NCBI GenBank assembly: GCA_014650475.1
Contig: BMVA01000016.1
Location: forward strand, 1-64,000
Origin: Streptomyces albogriseolus
Lineage (GTDB): Bacteria > Actinomycetota > Actinomycetes > Streptomycetales > Streptomycetaceae
Reading direction: 5' to 3'
DNA: 64,000 nucleotides
Part shown: piece after piece, positions 39,298-48,455 of the stretch
Layout of the letters: each line of letters starts with the position of its first letter
Numbering within the stretch: position 1 is the stretch's first letter
The notes under the pieces: generated by a model
The model's input: only the letters and a program-made list of their open reading frames with translations
Told to the model about the DNA's origin: nothing
The model's database searches: none
Program-made: the position numbers and the translations under genes

Positions 39298-41136
39298 ATG
39301 CAGATTCACGACCTTCCGTATCCCGATCCGGGTGTGCCCGACGCCCGTTCGGGTCCTCGATTCCTGTGGTGGCTCTTCCGCAACCAGCTGGGCGGACAGC
39401 TGAAGTCGCTGGCCTGGGGCCTGCTGCACTTCGCGTCCGTGGCCTCGCTGCCGTTCTGCGTCGGCGTCGCCGTCCAGGCCGCGGTCGACCGTTCCGGCGG
39501 CCGGCTCGCACTGGCGGGTGGTCTGATGGCGCTGGCCTGCGTGGGCAACGCCGTCGGCGACACCTTCCTGCACCGCTCCGCCGTCACCAACTGGATCACC
39601 GCCGCCGCACGCGTGCAGCAACTGCTGGGCCGCAAGGCCGCCGTGCTGGGCTCGGTGCTGACCCGGCGCGTGGCGGCGGGCGAGGTCGTCGCCGTCTCCA
39701 CCGGTGACGTGGAGAAGATCGGCTGGTTCGTGGAGGCCCTGTCGCGGTTCACCGCCGCCGCGGTCACCGTCGTCGCGGTCACCGTCGGGCTCCTCGTCCA
39801 CCAGCCCGCCCTTGGCGTCGTCGTCGCCGCCGGGCTGCCCGTGCTGGCGCTCGCGGTGCTGCCGCTGCTGCCCAAGGCCACCCGGCGGGCCGACGTCCAG
39901 CGCGAGAAGGCGGGACGGGCCACCGAGCTGGCCTCCGACACCGTCGCCGGACTGCGGGTGCTGCGCGGCATCGGCGGCGAGGACCTGTTCCTCGACCGCT
40001 ACCGGCGCGCCTCGCAGGAGGTCCGCCACGCGGCCGTGCGCAGCGCGCGGATGTGGTCGCTGATCGCCGCCGTCCAGGTGCTGCTGCCGGGCCTGCTGCT
40101 GATCACGGTGGTCTGGTACGGCGTCCAGCTGGCCCGCGACGGCCGGATCGCCGTCGGTGAACTGGTCACCGTCTACAGCTCGGTGATGCTCCTCACCTAT
40201 CCTTTGCGGCATTTCGAGGAGATCGCGATGGCGTACTCCTTCTCGCGCCCCTCGGCCCGGCGGGCCGCGCGGGTGCTGTCGCTGGAGCGGGCCACGGACA
40301 CCGCCGGCACACGCGCCGCCGAGACGCCGGCGGGCGACCTGTACGACCCGGAGACGGGACTGTGCGCCCCGTCCGGCCTGCTCACCGCCGTGGTGTGCGG
40401 CGACCCGGACGCGGCGGGACGGCTGTCCGAACGGCTCGGCGGGCACGCCGCGCAGGAGGGCACCTCGGTGCTGCTCGGCGGGGTGCCCCTCGACGAACTG
40501 CCGCTGGACAGCGCCCGTACGGCCGTGCTGGTGCAGGACAAGGACCCGGTGCTGCTCTCCGGCACGCTGGGGCAGCTGCTCGACGTGCCCGCGTCCGGCG
40601 CGGTGGACCCGCGGGCGGCGCTGGAGGCCGCGCAGTGCCAGGACGTGCTGGCCGCGCTGGTGCAGGGGTCGCTGGGCGCGGAGGACCCGATGGACGCCCG
40701 CATCACCGAGCGCGGCCGGTCGCTGTCCGGTGGGCAGCGCCAGCGGCTCGCGCTCGCCCGGTCGCTGGTCACGGACCCGGAGGTGCTGGTCCTCGACGAA
40801 CCCACCTCGGCCGTCGACTCGCACACCGAGGCGCGCATCGCCCAGGGCCTGCGCGGCCTGCGGTCCGGGCGCACCACCGTGGTGTTCACCTCGTCCCCGC
40901 TGCTGCTGGACCGCGCCGACCGGGTGGTGTTCCTGCACGAGGGGACCGTCGTCGCGGTCGGCGGCCACCGGGAGCTGGTGCGCACCGAGCCCCGGTACCG
41001 GGCCGTGGTGACCCGCGAGACGGAGGAGGAGACGGCGTCGGCCGCCGGGCTCCGCGCCGACGGGCCGGGCACGGACATGGTCCCGCACGGCCTTGAGGAA
41101 CTGGAAGAGCTCGAAGAGATCGAGGAGACGGCATGA
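39298..41136 (+). CDS. ABC exporter half-transporter with degenerate Walker A (first subunit)
   Basis: 612 residues from ATG 39298. Six helices (about 35-300) are followed by an ATPase domain in which Walker A is lost: the place of GxxGxGKST is VVCGDPDAAGR. The signature LSGGQRQ and Walker B VLVLDEPTSAVD are consensus. The H-loop position reads FTSSPLLL, so its His is also lost. The C-terminus is an acidic Glu-rich tail (LEELEELEEIEE). Such decay of one ATP site is typical of asymmetric heterodimeric exporters. The partner starts in the overlapping ATGA at 41133. Confidence 0.9.
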   Translation: MQIHDLPYPDPGVPDARSGPRFLWWLFRNQLGGQLKSLAWGLLHFASVASLPFCVGVAVQAAVDRSGGRLALAGGLMALACVGNAVGDTFLHRSAVTNWITAAARVQQLLGRKAAVLGSVLTRRVAAGEVVAVSTGDVEKIGWFVEALSRFTAAAVTVVAVTVGLLVHQPALGVVVAAGLPVLALAVLPLLPKATRRADVQREKAGRATELASDTVAGLRVLRGIGGEDLFLDRYRRASQEVRHAAVRSARMWSLIAAVQVLLPGLLLITVVWYGVQLARDGRIAVGELVTVYSSVMLLTYPLRHFEEIAMAYSFSRPSARRAARVLSLERATDTAGTRAAETPAGDLYDPETGLCAPSGLLTAVVCGDPDAAGRLSERLGGHAAQEGTSVLLGGVPLDELPLDSARTAVLVQDKDPVLLSGTLGQLLDVPASGAVDPRAALEAAQCQDVLAALVQGSLGAEDPMDARITERGRSLSGGQRQRLALARSLVTDPEVLVLDEPTSAVDSHTEARIAQGLRGLRSGRTTVVFTSSPLLLDRADRVVFLHEGTVVAVGGHRELVRTEPRYRAVVTRETEEETASAAGLRADGPGTDMVPHGLEELEELEEIEETA

Positions 41137-42914
41137 TCGGCGTCGCGCCCCCGGCGTACGACCCGGCGGCCCCGACGGCGGCCAGCACGCTGCCGGTGGG
41201 CGCGCCCGCGACCGTACGCGCGTACGTGGCCGAGCTGCTGCGCCGGCACCGGCGGGCCTTCCTGCTGCTGGTCGCCGTCAACACGGTGGCGGTGATCGCC
41301 TCGATGGTGGGCCCGTACCTGCTGGGCGGGCTCGTGGAACGGGTGTCGTCCGGGGAACGGGAGCTCCACCTGGGGCTCACGGCGACGCTGTTCGTGGCCG
41401 CCCTGGTGGTCCACGCGGGGTTCGTCCGGCAGGTGCGGCTGCGCGGGGCGATGCTCGGCGAACGGATGCTCGCCGACCTGCGCGAGGACTTCCTGGTGCG
41501 GTCCGTCGGACTGCCGCCGGGCGTGCTGGAACGGGCCGGCACCGGCGACCTGCTCTCGCGGATCACGACCGACATCGACCGGCTCGGCAACGCCATGCGC
41601 GAGGCCGTGCCCCAGCTGGCGATCGGCGTGGTGTGGGCGGCCCTGCTGCTCGGCGGCCTGGTCGTCACCGCGCCGGAACTGGCGCCGGCGGTGCTGGTCG
41701 CCGTGCCGCTGCTGGTGGCCGGATGCCGCTGGTACTTCCGCCGGGCGCCGGGCGCGTACCGCTCGGAGGCGGCCGGGTACGCGGCGGTGGCCGCCGCGCT
41801 CGCCGAGACCGTGGACGCCGGGCGGACGGTGGAGGCGCACCGCCTCGGCCCGCGCCGCGTGGCGCTGACGGACCGGCGGGTGCGGGAGTGGACGGCCTGG
41901 GAGCGCTACACGCTGTGGCTGCGCTCGGTCCTGTTCCCCGTCGTCAACATCACCCATGTCACGGTCCTCGGATCGGTCCTGATGATCGGCGGGGTGTTCG
42001 TGCTGCGGGGGTGGATCGGCGTCGGCCAGCTCACGACGGCCGCGCTGATCGCGCAGATGCTGGTGGACCCGGTCGGGCTGATCCTGCGCTGGTACGACGA
42101 GCTGCAGGTCGCGCAGGTGTCGCTGGCCCGGCTGGTCGGCGTGCGGGACATCGAGCCCGGCGCCGGGGACCCGGCCGTGACGCCCGAGGGGCGGCGGATG
42201 CGGGCGGACACCGTGCACTTCGGCTACGTGGAGGGCGTGGACGTCCTGCGGAAGGTGTCCCTCGAGGTGCCGCCGGGGACCCGGATGGCCCTGGTGGGTC
42301 CCTCGGGCGCGGGCAAGTCCACACTGGGCCGGCTGCTCGCGGGGATCTACGCGCCCCGGGAGGGACACGTCACCCTCGGCAACGCGGAACTGTCCCGCAT
42401 GACCGCGGAACGGGTCCGCTCCCACGTCGCCCTGGTCAACCAGGAGCACCACGTCTTCGTCGGCTCCCTCCGCGACAACCTGCGCCTCGCCCGCACCGAC
42501 GCGGAGGACGCCGAGCTGTGGGCGGCGCTCGGCGCGGTCGACGCGGACGGATGGGCGCGGGCGCTGGAGGACGGCCTGGACACGGAGGTCGGCTCGGGCG
42601 GGTTCGCGCTCACCCCGGCTCAGGCGCAGCAGATCGCGCTGGCCCGGCTGGTGCTGGCCGACCCGCACACGCTGGTCCTCGACGAGGCGACCTCGCTGCT
42701 CGACCCGCGTGCGGCCCGTCATCTGGAACGCTCCCTGGCCCGCGTCCTCGACGGCCGCACCGTCGTCGCCATCGCCCACCGCCTGCACACGGCCCACGAC
42801 GCGGACGTCATCGCCGTCGTCGAGAACGGCCGCATCAGCGAACTGGGCAGCCACGAGGAACTGGTCGCGGCGGACGGGGCGTACGCCGCCCTGTGGCGCA
42901 GCTGGCACGGCTGA
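41133..42914 (+). CDS. ABC exporter half-transporter with intact Walker A (second subunit)
   Basis: 593 residues from ATG 41133, overlapping the first subunit by four bases. Six helices (about 40-320) and an ATPase domain: Walker A GPSGAGKST, Q-loop VNQEHHVF, Walker B TLVLDEATSLLD and the H-loop AIAHRLHTA are intact, but the signature is LTPAQAQQ instead of LSGGQ. Combined with the first subunit, one composite ATP site is fully consensus (this Walker A plus the partner's LSGGQ) and the other is doubly degenerate. Substrate unknown; these pairs often export lipids, drugs or peptides. Confidence 0.9.
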   Translation: MIGVAPPAYDPAAPTAASTLPVGAPATVRAYVAELLRRHRRAFLLLVAVNTVAVIASMVGPYLLGGLVERVSSGERELHLGLTATLFVAALVVHAGFVRQVRLRGAMLGERMLADLREDFLVRSVGLPPGVLERAGTGDLLSRITTDIDRLGNAMREAVPQLAIGVVWAALLLGGLVVTAPELAPAVLVAVPLLVAGCRWYFRRAPGAYRSEAAGYAAVAAALAETVDAGRTVEAHRLGPRRVALTDRRVREWTAWERYTLWLRSVLFPVVNITHVTVLGSVLMIGGVFVLRGWIGVGQLTTAALIAQMLVDPVGLILRWYDELQVAQVSLARLVGVRDIEPGAGDPAVTPEGRRMRADTVHFGYVEGVDVLRKVSLEVPPGTRMALVGPSGAGKSTLGRLLAGIYAPREGHVTLGNAELSRMTAERVRSHVALVNQEHHVFVGSLRDNLRLARTDAEDAELWAALGAVDADGWARALEDGLDTEVGSGGFALTPAQAQQIALARLVLADPHTLVLDEATSLLDPRAARHLERSLARVLDGRTVVAIAHRLHTAHDADVIAVVENGRISELGSHEELVAADGAYAALWRSWHG

Positions 42915-43283
42915 GCCGGCGCTCGCCGCGGGGCTGTGCGGGGCAGGGCGAGGGTGCGGCACGCGTCCCGCACAGGACGGCCGCCCCCGCCGCCCCGGCG
43001 ACTCCGCGCCTGGGAGGCGCCGCGCACCGCGCGGGACTGCGTGCCTGGCGCGTCCCGCCTCGCAGGCGCCGCCTCCCGGCCGGGGACAGCGGGCCGGCGT
43101 CCGCCGGTCACCGCCTGTGGCGTTGCGGGGTCGGGAGATCCGGTGGAAGGCTGGAAGAAGGCATCGGCTACGGGAGCGTCCGGGGCCCGGTCGATCGGGG
43201 CCTGGCGGGTCCGGTGCCCGTGGAGTCGGCCCGGTGCGGGCCACGGCGGGCGACGCGGCCCGCCCCACCCCCTGGAGGTGTCC
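42915..43283. other. Non-coding region before the DUF5709 gene
   Basis: About 369 bp without a supportable gene on either strand. It is extremely GC-rich in its first 220 bp, with imperfect inverted repeats such as GGGAGGCG and CGCCTCCC (about 43011-43080). The last 80 bp contain the leader of the DUF5709 gene. No recognisable riboswitch or Zur box is seen. Confidence 0.4.
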
Positions 43284-43754
43284 GTGAACAGCGGTGACGG
43301 TTGGGGAGACGACGTCTACCAGCCCGACGCGTCCGAGATCCAGGACGACGCCGGACTCCTGGACGCCGAGGACACGCTGGAGACCGACGGTGTCGCCGAC
43401 CCTCTCGACCGGGGCTGGTCCCCTCCCGAGCGGCCCTGGGCCGTGGAGCACCACGGTGTGACCGCCGCCGAGCAGCACAGGGGCGAGACCCTGGACCAGC
43501 GGCTGGCCGAGGAGCTGCCGGACCTGCCCGTGCCGGACGGCGACGACCTCGGTGATTCCACCGGCACCGACGGGGAACTCCTGGACAACGAGGTCGGTGC
43601 GGCACGCTCCGGCCGGCTCGTCGCCCCCGACGAAGGGGCGCACGAGGACGAGGAGGAGGCGCTGGTCGCCAGCGACATCGGCATCGACGGCGCCGCCGCC
43701 TCCGCCGAGGAGGCCGCCGTGCACATCGTCGACGAGGACAGCCTGCCCGGCTGA
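43284..43754 (+). CDS. DUF5709 domain acidic protein
   Basis: 156 residues from GTG 43284, with GGAGG five bases upstream. The protein is very acidic, with family blocks VYQPDASEIQDDAGLLDAEDTL, DRGWSPPERPWAV and GETLDQRLAEELPDL, and ends ASAEEAAVHIVDED. It is soluble and probably largely disordered. DUF5709 proteins are common in Streptomyces, often in several copies, with no known function; the acid character suggests a stress or nucleic-acid mimic role, which is conjecture. The L31 gene follows 51 bp downstream. Confidence 0.88.
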   Translation: MNSGDGWGDDVYQPDASEIQDDAGLLDAEDTLETDGVADPLDRGWSPPERPWAVEHHGVTAAEQHRGETLDQRLAEELPDLPVPDGDDLGDSTGTDGELLDNEVGAARSGRLVAPDEGAHEDEEEALVASDIGIDGAAASAEEAAVHIVDEDSLPG

Positions 43755-43805
43755 CCCCGCCGTGCCCGGCCGCGGACGCGGAACCCAGCCGCCCGAGGAG
43801 CACCC

Positions 43806-44060
43806 ATGCAGAAGGACAAGCACCCCGAGTACCGTCCGGTCGTCTTCCGCGACCGGGCCGCCGGATACGCCTTCCTCACCCGGTCCACCGCGTCCAGCGA
43901 GCAGACCATCGAGTGGGACGACGGCGAGACCTACCCGGTGGTGGACGTGGAGATCTCCTCGGAGAGCCACCCGTTCTACACGGGCAAGGCCAGGACCGTG
44001 GACACCGAGGGCCGCATCGCCCGCTTCGAGCGCCGCTACGGCGGCGAAGGCGGCGGCTGA
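43806..44060 (+). CDS. rpmE2: 50S ribosomal protein L31 type B
   Basis: 84 residues from ATG 43806, with GAGGAG upstream. The sequence has the type B blocks [47 protein letters not shown] and [13 protein letters not shown], and no CxxC zinc ribbon. Type B L31 replaces the zinc-containing L31 when zinc is scarce and is usually Zur-repressed. I see no clear Zur box in the 51 bp upstream, so it may be transcribed from the DUF5709 promoter or regulated differently. Confidence 0.95.
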   Translation: MQKDKHPEYRPVVFRDRAAGYAFLTRSTASSEQTIEWDDGETYPVVDVEISSESHPFYTGKARTVDTEGRIARFERRYGGEGGG

Positions 44061-44089
44061 CCGACGGCCGCCCGTCCGCCGCACCTCGC

Positions 44090-44884
44090 CTATATGACGT
44101 TGAGCGCCGCCGCGCAGCCCACCCCGCCCAGCAGCATGAACGCCGGCATCAGCACCTTCAGCTCCACCCAGCTGCCGGCGCGGAACCGCAGCGCCTTCGG
44201 CGGGCCGACCGGGTACCAGCGCTTACGGCCCACGGGTATGGGCCACAGGACCGGGCAGCCGGAGACGGTCAGCGCGTCCCCGATGTCGTGCACCAGGGCG
44301 CCGAGGACGATCGGCAGGCCGAGCCACAGGTACTCCTGGCCCGGCTCGGTGAACAGCCAGCTCGCGCCGTTGCCGGGCTCGTCGAGGATGCCCGCGATGA
44401 TCCAGGCGCTGGCCGCCGCCAGCAGCCACACCAGCACGTCGCTGCTGGAGCCGCGCGTCGCCCGCCACAGCAGGCCCTCGATGGCCAGCACCATGTGCAC
44501 GAAGAGGATGAACAGGACCGCCCAGCGGCCGCCGGTGATCGCCAGGGCCGAGGCGCCGCCGCCGATGAGGACCGCCCACAGCCAGGTGTGGGTCAGGGTG
44601 CGGTGACCGCCGGAGCGACGGGGGTCGGCCGGCTTCTTCGTCGCTTTGTAGACCGCGTAGGACAGCTTGTCGACGATCTCGCACAGCCAGCGGGAGACGG
44701 GACCGAACGACCGCGAGATGGTGGCGGCCTTATGGTCCAGGTCGGGGGCGAGCGCGGCCCCGGCGCAGATCAGCGCACCGGCCAGCAGCACGGGCCAGGG
44801 CATCGGACGTCCGGCCGCGGCCGTCGCCGCCCCGACCCCGAGCCAGGCCGCCGCGCCCGACAGTGAGTGTGCTGGTCCCATCAT
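44090..44884 (-). CDS. Membrane-bound metal-dependent hydrolase (YdjM/DUF457 type)
   Basis: 264 residues from ATG 44884 (ATG 44881 equally possible). The N-terminus MMGPAHSLSGAAAWLG has the conserved early His; ALAPDLDHKAATISRSFGP has the DLDH metal motif; GGHRTLTHTWLWAV has the HRTxTH motif; and GALVHDIGDALTVSGCPVLWP the last His and Asp. About six to seven hydrophobic helices are interspersed. E. coli YdjM belongs to the SOS regulon; here no LexA box is obvious. Catalytic function undefined. Divergent from, and overlapping slightly with, the leader of the helicase gene. Confidence 0.88.
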   Translation of the reverse strand: MMGPAHSLSGAAAWLGVGAATAAAGRPMPWPVLLAGALICAGAALAPDLDHKAATISRSFGPVSRWLCEIVDKLSYAVYKATKKPADPRRSGGHRTLTHTWLWAVLIGGGASALAITGGRWAVLFILFVHMVLAIEGLLWRATRGSSSDVLVWLLAAASAWIIAGILDEPGNGASWLFTEPGQEYLWLGLPIVLGALVHDIGDALTVSGCPVLWPIPVGRKRWYPVGPPKALRFRAGSWVELKVLMPAFMLLGGVGCAAALNVI

Positions 44885-45027
44885 GGCCTGTGCCCGCCCA
44901 TTCCTCTTTCGCCGCCGCCCTGTTGACGGGGACGTTGACGCCGCGCCGGCGACACAGCGTAGCGGTAGTGATCTTCGAGCCGACAGCCGATTCCCGCATC
45001 AGGTGGGCGGGCAGGCAAGATGGGGTG

Positions 45028-47541
45028 GTGACCCTCATCGATCAGCTGCCGCCGACCGCCGACCCCGACGCCCTGTACGAAGCCTTCGAGTCGTGGGCGC
45101 GGGAGCGCGGTCTCACTCTCTATCCCCACCAGGAGGAGGCGCTGATCGAGGTGGTGTCGGGGGCGAACGTGATCGTCTCGACGCCCACCGGCTCCGGCAA
45201 GAGCATGATCGCCGCGGGCGCCCACTTCGCGGCGCTGGCGCGGGACGAGGTCACCTTCTACACGGCCCCCATCAAGGCGCTGGTCTCGGAGAAGTTCTTC
45301 GAGCTGTGCAAGATCTTCGGTACCGAGAACGTCGGCATGCTCACCGGCGACGCGTCCGTGAACGCCGACGCCCCGGTGATCTGCTGCACCGCCGAGGTGC
45401 TCGCCTCGATCGCGCTGCGCGACGGCAAGGACGCCGACGTCGGCCAGGTCGTGATGGACGAGTTCCACTTCTACGCGGAGCCGGACCGCGGCTGGGCCTG
45501 GCAGATTCCGCTGCTGGAGCTGCCGCAGGCGCAGTTCGTGCTGATGTCGGCGACGCTCGGCGACGTCTCCTTCTTCGAGAAGGACCTCACCCGGCGCACC
45601 GACCGGCCCACCGCCGTGGTCCGCTCGGCCACCCGGCCCGTGCCGCTGTCGTACGAGTACCGGTACACGCCGCTCACCGAGACGCTGACGGATCTGCTCG
45701 AGGCCCGGCAGGCGCCGGTGTACATCGTGCACTTCACGCAGGCGCAGGCGGTGGAGCGGGCGCAGGCGCTGATGAGCATCAACATGTGCACGCGGGAGGA
45801 GAAGGACAAGATCGCCGACCTGATCGGCAACTTCCGCTTCACCACCAAGTTCGGCCGCAACCTGTCCCGTTACGTGCGGCACGGCATCGGGGTGCACCAC
45901 GCCGGCATGCTGCCCAAATACCGGCGGCTGGTGGAGAAGCTGGCGCAGGCGGGTCTGCTGAAGGTCATCTGCGGCACCGACACCCTCGGAGTGGGGGTCA
46001 ACGTGCCCATCCGCACGGTGCTCTTCACGGCGCTCACCAAGTACGACGGCAGCCGGGTGCGCACGCTGCGGGCGCGGGAGTTCCACCAGATCGCGGGGCG
46101 CGCCGGGCGGGCCGGCTTCGACACCGAGGGTTTCGTGGTGGCCCAGGCGCCGGAGCACGTCATCGAGAACGAGAAGGCGCTGGCGAAGGCGGGCGACGAT
46201 CCGAAGAAGCGCCGCAAGGTGGTGCGCAAGAAGGCTCCCGAGGGGTTTGTCGCATGGAGCGAGCAGACCTTCGAGAAGCTCATCGGGTCCGAGCCGGAGC
46301 CGCTGACCTCCCGCTTCCGCGTCACCCACACCATGCTGCTGTCGGTCATCGCCCGGCCGGGCAACGCCTTCGAGGCGATGCGCCGTCTGCTGGAGGACAA
46401 CCACGAGCCGCGCAAGCAGCAGCTCCGCCACATCCGGCGGGCGATCGCCATCTACCGGTCGCTGCTGGACGGCGGCATCGTCGAGAAGCTGGACGAGCCG
46501 GACGCGGAGGGGCGCATCGTGCGTCTCACCGTCGATCTGCAGCAGGACTTCGCGCTCAACCAGCCGCTGTCCACGTTCGCGCTGGCCGCTTTCGAGCTGC
46601 TGGACCCCGAGTCGCCGTCGTACGCGCTGGACATGGTGTCCGTGGTGGAGTCCACGCTGGACGACCCGCGGCAGATCCTCGCCGCCCAGCAGAACAAGGC
46701 GCGTGGCGAGGCGGTCGCCGCGATGAAGGCCGACGGGGTGGAGTACGAGGAGCGCATGGAACGCCTCCAGGACATCACCTACCCGAAGCCGCTGGAGGAG
46801 CTGCTCTTCCACGCGTACAACACGTACCGCACGTCCCACCCCTGGGTCGGCGACCATCCGCTGTCGCCGAAGTCCGTGGTCCGGGACATGTACGAGCGGG
46901 CGCTGTCCTTCACGGAGCTGGTGTCCCACTACGAGCTGGCCCGCACCGAGGGCATCGTGCTGCGCTACCTCGCGAGCGCCTACAAGGCGCTGGAGCACAC
47001 CATCCCCGACGACCTGAAGTCGGAGGACCTGGAGGACCTGATCGCCTGGCTGGGCGAGACGGTGCGCCAGGTCGACTCCAGCCTGCTGGACGAGTGGGAG
47101 CAGCTGGCGAACCCGGAGGAGATGACCGCCGAGGAGGCCCAGGAGAAGGCCGACCAGGTCAAGCCGGTCACGGCCAACGCCCGCGCCTTCCGGGTGCTCG
47201 TCCGCAACGCCATGTTCCGGCGGGTGGAACTCGCCGCCCTCGACCGGGTGGACGAGCTGGGCGAGATGGACGGCGAGTACGGCTGGGACGCCGACGCGTG
47301 GGGCGAGGCGATGGACACGTACTGGGACGAGTACGAGGAACTCGGCACCGGTCCCGACGCCCGCGGCCCGAAGCTGCTCATCATCGACGAGCAGCCCGAG
47401 AACGGACTGTGGCGGGTCCGCCAGATCTTCGACGACCCGAACGACGACCACGACTGGGGCATCAGCGCCGAGGTCGATCTGACCGCCTCCGACGCGGAGG
47501 GCCGTGCGGTCGTGCGGGTCACCGCTGTCGGCCAGCTGTGA
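45028..47541 (+). CDS. DEAD/DEAH-box helicase with DUF3516
   Basis: 837 residues from GTG 45028 (GTG 45025 equally possible). Helicase motifs in order: Q-like YPHQEEAL, Walker A TPTGSGKS (about 52-59), motif Ib-type APIKALVSEKF, DExH box DEFHFYAE, motif III LMSATLG, HHAGMLPKYR, GTDTLGVGVNVP, and motif VI QIAGRAGRAG. The C-terminal half is the actinobacterial DUF3516 region, with no winged-helix or WYL domain that I see. It is related to Ski2/Mtr4-like and HelY helicases, which suggests RNA processing or decay. It seems to be a single transcription unit with tesB 19 bp downstream. Confidence 0.9.
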   Translation: MTLIDQLPPTADPDALYEAFESWARERGLTLYPHQEEALIEVVSGANVIVSTPTGSGKSMIAAGAHFAALARDEVTFYTAPIKALVSEKFFELCKIFGTENVGMLTGDASVNADAPVICCTAEVLASIALRDGKDADVGQVVMDEFHFYAEPDRGWAWQIPLLELPQAQFVLMSATLGDVSFFEKDLTRRTDRPTAVVRSATRPVPLSYEYRYTPLTETLTDLLEARQAPVYIVHFTQAQAVERAQALMSINMCTREEKDKIADLIGNFRFTTKFGRNLSRYVRHGIGVHHAGMLPKYRRLVEKLAQAGLLKVICGTDTLGVGVNVPIRTVLFTALTKYDGSRVRTLRAREFHQIAGRAGRAGFDTEGFVVAQAPEHVIENEKALAKAGDDPKKRRKVVRKKAPEGFVAWSEQTFEKLIGSEPEPLTSRFRVTHTMLLSVIARPGNAFEAMRRLLEDNHEPRKQQLRHIRRAIAIYRSLLDGGIVEKLDEPDAEGRIVRLTVDLQQDFALNQPLSTFALAAFELLDPESPSYALDMVSVVESTLDDPRQILAAQQNKARGEAVAAMKADGVEYEERMERLQDITYPKPLEELLFHAYNTYRTSHPWVGDHPLSPKSVVRDMYERALSFTELVSHYELARTEGIVLRYLASAYKALEHTIPDDLKSEDLEDLIAWLGETVRQVDSSLLDEWEQLANPEEMTAEEAQEKADQVKPVTANARAFRVLVRNAMFRRVELAALDRVDELGEMDGEYGWDADAWGEAMDTYWDEYEELGTGPDARGPKLLIIDEQPENGLWRVRQIFDDPNDDHDWGISAEVDLTASDAEGRAVVRVTAVGQL

Positions 47542-47560
47542 GCACAGGAGACACCCACCC

Positions 47561-48427
47561 ATGACGAACCCGGCCGAGAGCCTTGTCGATCTGCTCGACC
47601 TGGAGCAGATCGAGGTCGACATCTTCCGCGGCCGCAGCCCGCAGGAGTCCCTGCAGCGGGTCTTCGGCGGGCAGGTCGCGGGCCAGGCGCTGGTCGCCGC
47701 GGGCCGCACCACGGAGGGCGACCGCCCGGTCCACTCGCTGCACGCGTACTTCCTGCGCCCGGGCCGGCCCGGGGTGCCGATCGTGTACCAGGTGGAACGG
47801 GTGCGGGACGGCAGGTCGTTCACGACCCGCCGGGTCACCGCCGTGCAGCAGGGCCGCACGATCTTCAATCTGACCGCCTCCTTCCACAAGCCTGAACAGG
47901 GGAGTTTCGAGCACCAGTTGCCGCCGGCCCGCGAGGTGCCGGACCCCGAGTCGCTGCCGACGGTCGCGGACGAGATCCGGGAGCATCTGGGCGCGCTGCC
48001 GGAGCAGTTGGAGCGGATGGCGCGCCGCCAGCCCTTCGACATCCGCTACGTCGACCGGCTGCGCTGGAAGCCGGACGAGATCGAGGGCGCGGAGCCGCGC
48101 AGCGCGGTGTGGATGCGCGCGGTCGGGCCGCTCGGGGACGACCCGCTGGTGCACACCTGCGCGCTGACCTACGCCAGCGACATGACACTGCTGGACGCGG
48201 TGCGGATCCCGGTGGAGCCGCTGTGGGGTCCGCGCGGGTTCGACATGGCGTCGCTGGACCACGCCATGTGGTTCCACCGGCCGTTCCGTGCGGACGAGTG
48301 GTTCCTGTACGACCAGGAGTCGCCCATCGCCACGGGCGGCCGCGGACTCGCGCGCGGCCGGATCTACGACCGGGAGGGGCGCATGCTGGTCTCGGTCGTG
48401 CAGGAAGGGCTCTTCCGGGCGCTCTAG
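47561..48427 (+). CDS. tesB: Acyl-CoA thioesterase II
   Basis: 288 residues from ATG 47561, with AGGAG upstream. Double hot-dog fold: first half contains FRGRSPQESLQRVFGGQVAGQAL and VHSLHAYFLRPG, second half contains SLDHAMWFHRPFRADEWFLYDQESP and RGLARGRIYDREGRMLVSVVQEGL. The Asp of SLDH, the Ser/Thr near ESPIATGG and the Gln of VVQEG correspond to the Asp-Thr/Ser-Gln triad of TesB. It hydrolyses medium- and long-chain acyl-CoAs. It lies 19 bp after the helicase stop and is probably co-transcribed with it. Confidence 0.95.
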   Translation: MTNPAESLVDLLDLEQIEVDIFRGRSPQESLQRVFGGQVAGQALVAAGRTTEGDRPVHSLHAYFLRPGRPGVPIVYQVERVRDGRSFTTRRVTAVQQGRTIFNLTASFHKPEQGSFEHQLPPAREVPDPESLPTVADEIREHLGALPEQLERMARRQPFDIRYVDRLRWKPDEIEGAEPRSAVWMRAVGPLGDDPLVHTCALTYASDMTLLDAVRIPVEPLWGPRGFDMASLDHAMWFHRPFRADEWFLYDQESPIATGGRGLARGRIYDREGRMLVSVVQEGLFRAL

Positions 48428-48455
48428 GTCCGCGGACGCACAGGGGCCTCCCGCT

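Noticed and set aside
42915-43283. Possible small gene or riboswitch in the DUF5709 leader
   Set aside because: No frame has both coding-like composition and a start with a ribosome binding site, and I recognise no riboswitch core.
45028-47541. DUF3516 helicase as part of a phage-defence island
   Set aside because: It is flanked by housekeeping-type genes (membrane hydrolase, TesB), with no methyltransferase, nuclease or toxin partner; the family is widely conserved in actinobacteria.
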